Shown: positions 21,209-24,160 of the stretch, piece after piece
Layout: each line of letters opens with the position of its first letter
Position numbering within the stretch: position 1 is the stretch's first letter
Assembly: GCA_020080175.1 (NCBI GenBank)
Contig: JAGHQL010000262.1
Span: forward strand, 1-24,160
Length of the DNA: 24,160 nucleotides
Reading direction: 5' to 3'
Origin: Glutinoglossum americanum
Taxonomy: Eukaryota > Ascomycota > Geoglossomycetes > Geoglossales > Geoglossaceae
Position numbers and translations under genes: made by a program
Notes under the pieces: generated by a model
Told to the model about the DNA's origin: nothing
The model's input: the letters and a program-made list of their open reading frames with translations, nothing else
The model's database searches: none

Positions 21209-21500
21209 GTGACCACCGCTGACCACCATCACGGACCACCAATGACCACCGCGGACCATTACCGCGGGCCATCACCGCAGGCCATCACCGATGACTACTA
21301 CCGCGGGCCGTCACCGCAGATCATCACCGATGGCCTCCACCGCGGACCATCACCGCGGACTACCACTGATGGCCACCATCGCGGACCATCACCGCGGACT
21401 TACCACCGATGACCACCATCGGGTACTATTACGGAGGACCGCCATCACGGACCACCACCACCACTGAATGTCGCCATCGGTGAATGTCGACATCGGTGAA
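21209..21500 (+). repeat. Degenerate minisatellite, unit about 13 bp (ACCATCACCGCGG-like)
   Basis: Roughly twenty imperfect units of 11-20 bp follow one another. Common cores are ccatcaccg, accaccg and gcggacc, with related gatggcc versions. The right end changes to a tcgccatcggtgaatg / tcgacatcggtgaat pair. Units differ by substitutions and by small length changes, so the array looks old. It lies wholly between genes. Confidence 0.8.
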
Positions 21501-21824
21501 TCCGGCGACCCCTAGGGTGTTGGGAAGGACTCATCGGTGGGTCTTTCAGGACCCCGGTCGTGGGTTATTAGGCTCGATGGAGATGCCACCGGTGGGTCTA
21601 TCGGTCTTTCCCCCCCCTGTACATTCGGCCGGTATTAGTATCAGGCTTTTTGGTGGTGAGCTTTCCTAGGCCGGTTTCCCAAAGCCCCAGCTCCCAACAA
21701 TTGCGGGCCCTGGAGGGTACTTAAACCCTCTGCTGGTCCTGCGTCTTTTGCTTCCCGTTTCTTCCTTCTTCTACTATCTGTTCGAAGCACTTTCAACGCC
21801 TGACTATCATCAGAAACGTCGAAA

Positions 21825-23504
21825 ATGTCTTCCTCTTCTGCTTCCTCCGTCTCTTCCTCTTCCTCTTCCTCTTCCGCTTCCTCTTCCTCCCCCGCCTCCT
21901 CGCCTCCTTCGTCTTCCTCCCCCTCTGAGTACAGGGTGAGCAAGACTCAGAAGGACAACAACGGCGAGGAAAAGAAGACTCGCAGCCGCGACGGGTGCCA
22001 GTTAGTACTCCTGCTCGCTTTCCATATTTCCCCATCTAGTCTTGCCATCGAACCCATTGAGTAGCAGAGGAGCAAAAGCTAACGTGTGTCTATCTGCCTC
22101 AGAAGTTGCAGAGGCCGCAAGGTCAAATGCGACGAGGTCAAACCCAGTTGCGGCCACTGCGTCAGAAGGGACTTGGTCTGCGATTACCGCAAGCCGATCA
22201 GGTTCCAGATATGGGGCGACCGCGGAGCCCCGGGTACTCCCACAGCACCGGGGTGTGCCCAGGGTGGTGCCGGAACGACCACCGCCATCACCGCTATCAC
22301 CACCACCATTCTCACCACCGACCCTACCGCCGCCACACCCATCGCTCCTCAACTCGGGTACAACAATTCCGAGGGGGGGTTTCGAACCGTCTCCGGCCCG
22401 GGTGGGATGCCCTACCCTCAAGGGCCCCCCCAGCAATTGGGGTACGACAATAGCCATCACCTCAAGATGGCCCCTCAAATCTTCGCTGGCCTGGGCGTAG
22501 TGCCCAACTACACCCAGGCCCTGTACGACAACCGCCATCAAGGGCAGGCGGTCACCCTCTACGCCCTCCCCGGCCAGGCGGCGACGCCCAACTACCCCGT
22601 GCCCCTCCCCGGGCAAGACTACGGGAGCCGCCACCGCGAGCCGGCCCCCCGATACCCTCTCGTCCCCGTCCCCGGCCCCAGCGCCCCCCCACAATTCGAG
22701 CAAGACTACGGCGACGACGGCACCCCCTCCCCCTCCCACTCGCTCGGCGCCAGCCCATCCCCCCCCAGACCAACAGCCCCCAACCCACCACCACCACCAC
22801 CGTCCCCCAGACGACGACCGCGCCGCCAGGCGCGCTCCCGCGCCCAGGACGCCCGGTACCTAGCCCTGGACGCCCTGCTGGGCGAGTGGGCGCACCACGT
22901 CGACGCGGGGTACGCGGGGACGTTTGGGGAGTTTGCGCAGCAGCAGCAGCAGGCCGCCGAGGACGAGCCCCAGCGCGGCGGCGGAGACGCGGGCACGGAC
23001 ATGCGGGACGAGGACGACGCGGCTTTGGAACTCCAGCAGCTGCTGCTACACCACCACCACCAGCACCACCTCCCCGCCACCGAGGCCGAGTGGTCCGCCT
23101 GGCTCGAGGACGCCGCCCTCGCCGAGCCCGCCCCGGCCCCCGGCCAGCCCGACTACGCGCGCGCCCTCGCGGCCGCTGTCGCGGCGGCGCCGCCGATGCC
23201 GCCGATGCTGGGCGTGGATGGCGAGGAGGAGGAGGTGGAGCTGGAGCTGGAGCTGGAGTGGTGCGATTTTGGGGGGGAGCCGGAGCAGGGGCGGGAGCGG
23301 CGGGATGGCCGCGAGCTGCTCGTCGCTATGGCGCTGTCGCCGCCGCTGGCGCTGCCGCCGGTGACGCCGCCGCCGCCGGCGGTGGCGGGGGTGGTGGAGG
23401 CGGGTACGGTTGGGTTGACGGATGTCTTGCCTGTCGCGATGGATCCGGCGGTTTGCGAGGGGTTGAGCGTGGAGGAGTTTGTGAGGGTGCTTGGGTGTTG
23501 TTGA
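21825..23504 (+). CDS. Zn2Cys6 (Gal4-type) DNA-binding regulator
   Basis: Exons are 21825-22000 and 22103-23504, giving 525 residues. A nearly pure Ser N-terminus (about residues 2-33) leads to a basic stretch and the binuclear zinc cluster. Its six cysteines are C58, C61, C68, C75, C78 and C85, spaced CX2CX6CX6CX2CX6C, in DGCQSCRGRKVKCDEVKPSC then GHCVRRDLVC. The intron (102 nt, GTTAGT...CAG) falls between the first and second cysteine, so either exon alone shows a broken cluster. The rest is low complexity: Thr/Ala, then Gly/Pro/Tyr/Gln/Asn, then Pro-rich and Arg-rich parts, short Gln and His runs, and an acidic Glu/Leu alternation. The last about 25 residues (PVAMDPAVCEGLSVEEFVRV) look more ordered. 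I see no middle homology region of the usual fungal_trans type. It is likely a sequence-specific nuclear transcription factor; its targets are unknown. GC content is far above that of the neighbours. Confidence 0.87.
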
Positions 23505-23776
23505 GTGGGATTTGGGGTGTTTGCTTTTGGGATGGTCGTGCTGCCTGCTCTATTTTGCTCTGGTCTGGAATGGGTGGTGTTTTGGTTTGGCTTTTTGAGA
23601 GTATGGTTCATGGGTTATGGATTGTGGGTTGGCGTTTCTTCGAGTTATGGGTTGTGGGTTAAGGGATTGGTGTTTGGATTGGTGTTTGGATGAGGGAAAA
23701 AAAAAAAAGTTTGAGTTCATGTATTACTATTAAACAAGAAAGATTCCCCGTGAAGCTTGGTTTTTTTTTTTTTTTA
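23505..23776. other. Short convergent spacer with G/T-rich direct repeats
   Basis: The plus strand is very poor in C from 23505 to about 23690. It holds small direct repeats: ggattggtgttt twice in a row near 23665-23689, and gggttatggattgtgggtt resembled by gagttatgggttgtgggtt. An A run (near 23697-23708) and a T run (23761-23775) probably mark the 3' ends of the two converging genes. Confidence 0.6.
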
Positions 23777-24160
23777 TTAGTAGTCCGGCCACGACGCGTC
23801 GACTTCTTCCCTCCAAGCCCGCAGTCCACCGCGAATGTCCCCCACGAACCGCTTCCCCCCGTCGTCCAAACCAGCGGCTTTGAGGGCTCGAACGGCGATC
23901 TGGGAGTCGTTCCCTTGTTGGCACACCACGTAGATGGGGTTGCTGTTGTTGCCGTCGTCTTGAGGGACGCCGAGGTCGGCGGGGGACGTTGGCGTCGACG
24001 CATTCCGTTTGAGGAAAGAGGAGATGGGGATGTTGACGCTGCCTGGGAGGGAGTGGATCGCGAAGTGCGGCGTGGGTCGGGTGTCGATCAAGACGTGTGG
24101 GGAGTTTTGGCGGGAGAGGTATTCGTGCGGTGTTATGCGTTCGTGTGGGGATAATGGGGG
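23777..24160 (-). CDS. UBA4: UBA4 (MOCS3-type adenylyltransferase-sulfurtransferase), C-terminal rhodanese domain, cut by window edge
   Basis: The minus-strand frame is open from the window edge to a TAA at 23777-23779. It covers about 127 residues at the C-terminus, so the N-terminal E1-like domain lies outside. The order is ERITPHEYLSRQNSPHVLID, then TRPTPHFAIHSLPGSVNIP, then IYVVCQQGNDSQIAV with the persulfide-forming active-site Cys, then FVGDIRGGLRAWREEVD and a WPDY end. This arrangement and ending are typical of Uba4 in fungi. The protein activates the ubiquitin-like Urm1 as a thiocarboxylate for thiolation of the tRNA wobble uridine and for protein urmylation; its human relative also serves molybdenum cofactor synthesis. 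A stand-alone rhodanese is the alternative, but the GNDSQIAV and DIRGGLRAW blocks favour Uba4. Confidence 0.88.
   Translation of the reverse strand, partial: PPLSPHERITPHEYLSRQNSPHVLIDTRPTPHFAIHSLPGSVNIPISSFLKRNASTPTSPADLGVPQDDGNNSNPIYVVCQQGNDSQIAVRALKAAGLDDGGKRFVGDIRGGLRAWREEVDASWPDY

Larger units (their letters stand above)
20831..21824. other. Repeat-rich spacer between GDB1 and the Zn2Cys6 gene
   Basis: About 1 kb without a supported gene. It contains, in order, a T-rich tandem array, an A run, a CT-rich tract ending in CACGTG (21115-21120), a degenerate CACC-type minisatellite, and a more ordinary stretch before the regulator's ATG. Open frames across the minisatellite (His/Gly/Pro/Asp-rich) merely translate the repeat, so I do not call them. 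Confidence 0.6.

Noticed and set aside
21209-21412. Open frame giving a His/Asp/Gly/Pro-rich peptide
   Set aside because: It simply translates the minisatellite. Neither the start nor the composition is independent evidence of coding.
22002-22739. Minus-strand frame of 245 codons opposite the Zn2Cys6 gene
   Set aside because: Gly/Val-rich shadow of the C-rich coding strand, with no recognisable domain.
22886-23662. Long Gly/Arg/Ala-rich plus-strand frame overlapping the Zn2Cys6 gene
   Set aside because: It is a GC-rich alternate frame with no motif. The zinc-cluster frame explains the region.
1-24160. Mobile elements, virus-derived elements or a secondary-metabolite cluster
   Set aside because: No transposase, reverse transcriptase, integrase, capsid-like frame, long terminal repeats, target duplications or core biosynthetic enzyme was seen. 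The single aminotransferase does not make a cluster.

Overview
This window looks like nuclear DNA of a filamentous ascomycete fungus (Pezizomycotina). Nearly every gene is cut by short introns of about 47-103 nt, most with GT-AG ends and a CTRAY-like branch site close to the acceptor. Several products belong to families whose forms here are typical of moulds: an Erv2-type sulfhydryl oxidase, a Dnt1/Net1-like nucleolar protein, and a Zn2Cys6 regulator. I could not name the species. I see no transposon, virus-derived element, CRISPR array, tRNA or rRNA.

Layout from left to right. A T-rich/G-run low-complexity end (1-165) is followed by a minus-strand gene for a disordered nuclear-type protein of unknown function (681-2102, 5' end unresolved). 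A gene-poor stretch (about 2133-3675) leads to a divergent pair: ERV2 (minus, 3676-4481, three exons, one GC-AG intron) and a class IV branched-chain aminotransferase (plus, 4870-6322, five exons). The aminotransferase converges on a very long Dnt1/Net1-like gene (minus, 7270-11435, three exons). That gene shares a 0.4 kb promoter region with a FAR-17a/AIG1-family membrane protein gene (plus, 11838-12891), which seems to carry a one-base frameshift.

Three plus-strand genes follow: a PPWD1-type WD40-cyclophilin (13087-15395, six exons), the glycogen debranching enzyme GDB1 (16037-20830, three exons), and a Zn2Cys6 regulator (21825-23504, two exons) with very strong base-composition skew. A 1 kb spacer holding two kinds of degenerate tandem repeat separates the last two. 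The right edge holds the rhodanese-domain end of UBA4 (minus, from 23777 to beyond the window).

The genes do not form an obvious cluster. They are mostly housekeeping genes: ER disulfide formation, amino-acid transamination, nucleolar/cell-cycle control, lipid hydrolysis, splicing-associated proline isomerisation, glycogen breakdown and tRNA thiolation. The exon models below were built by hand from reading frame, splice signals and remembered family motifs. All are phase-consistent unless stated.
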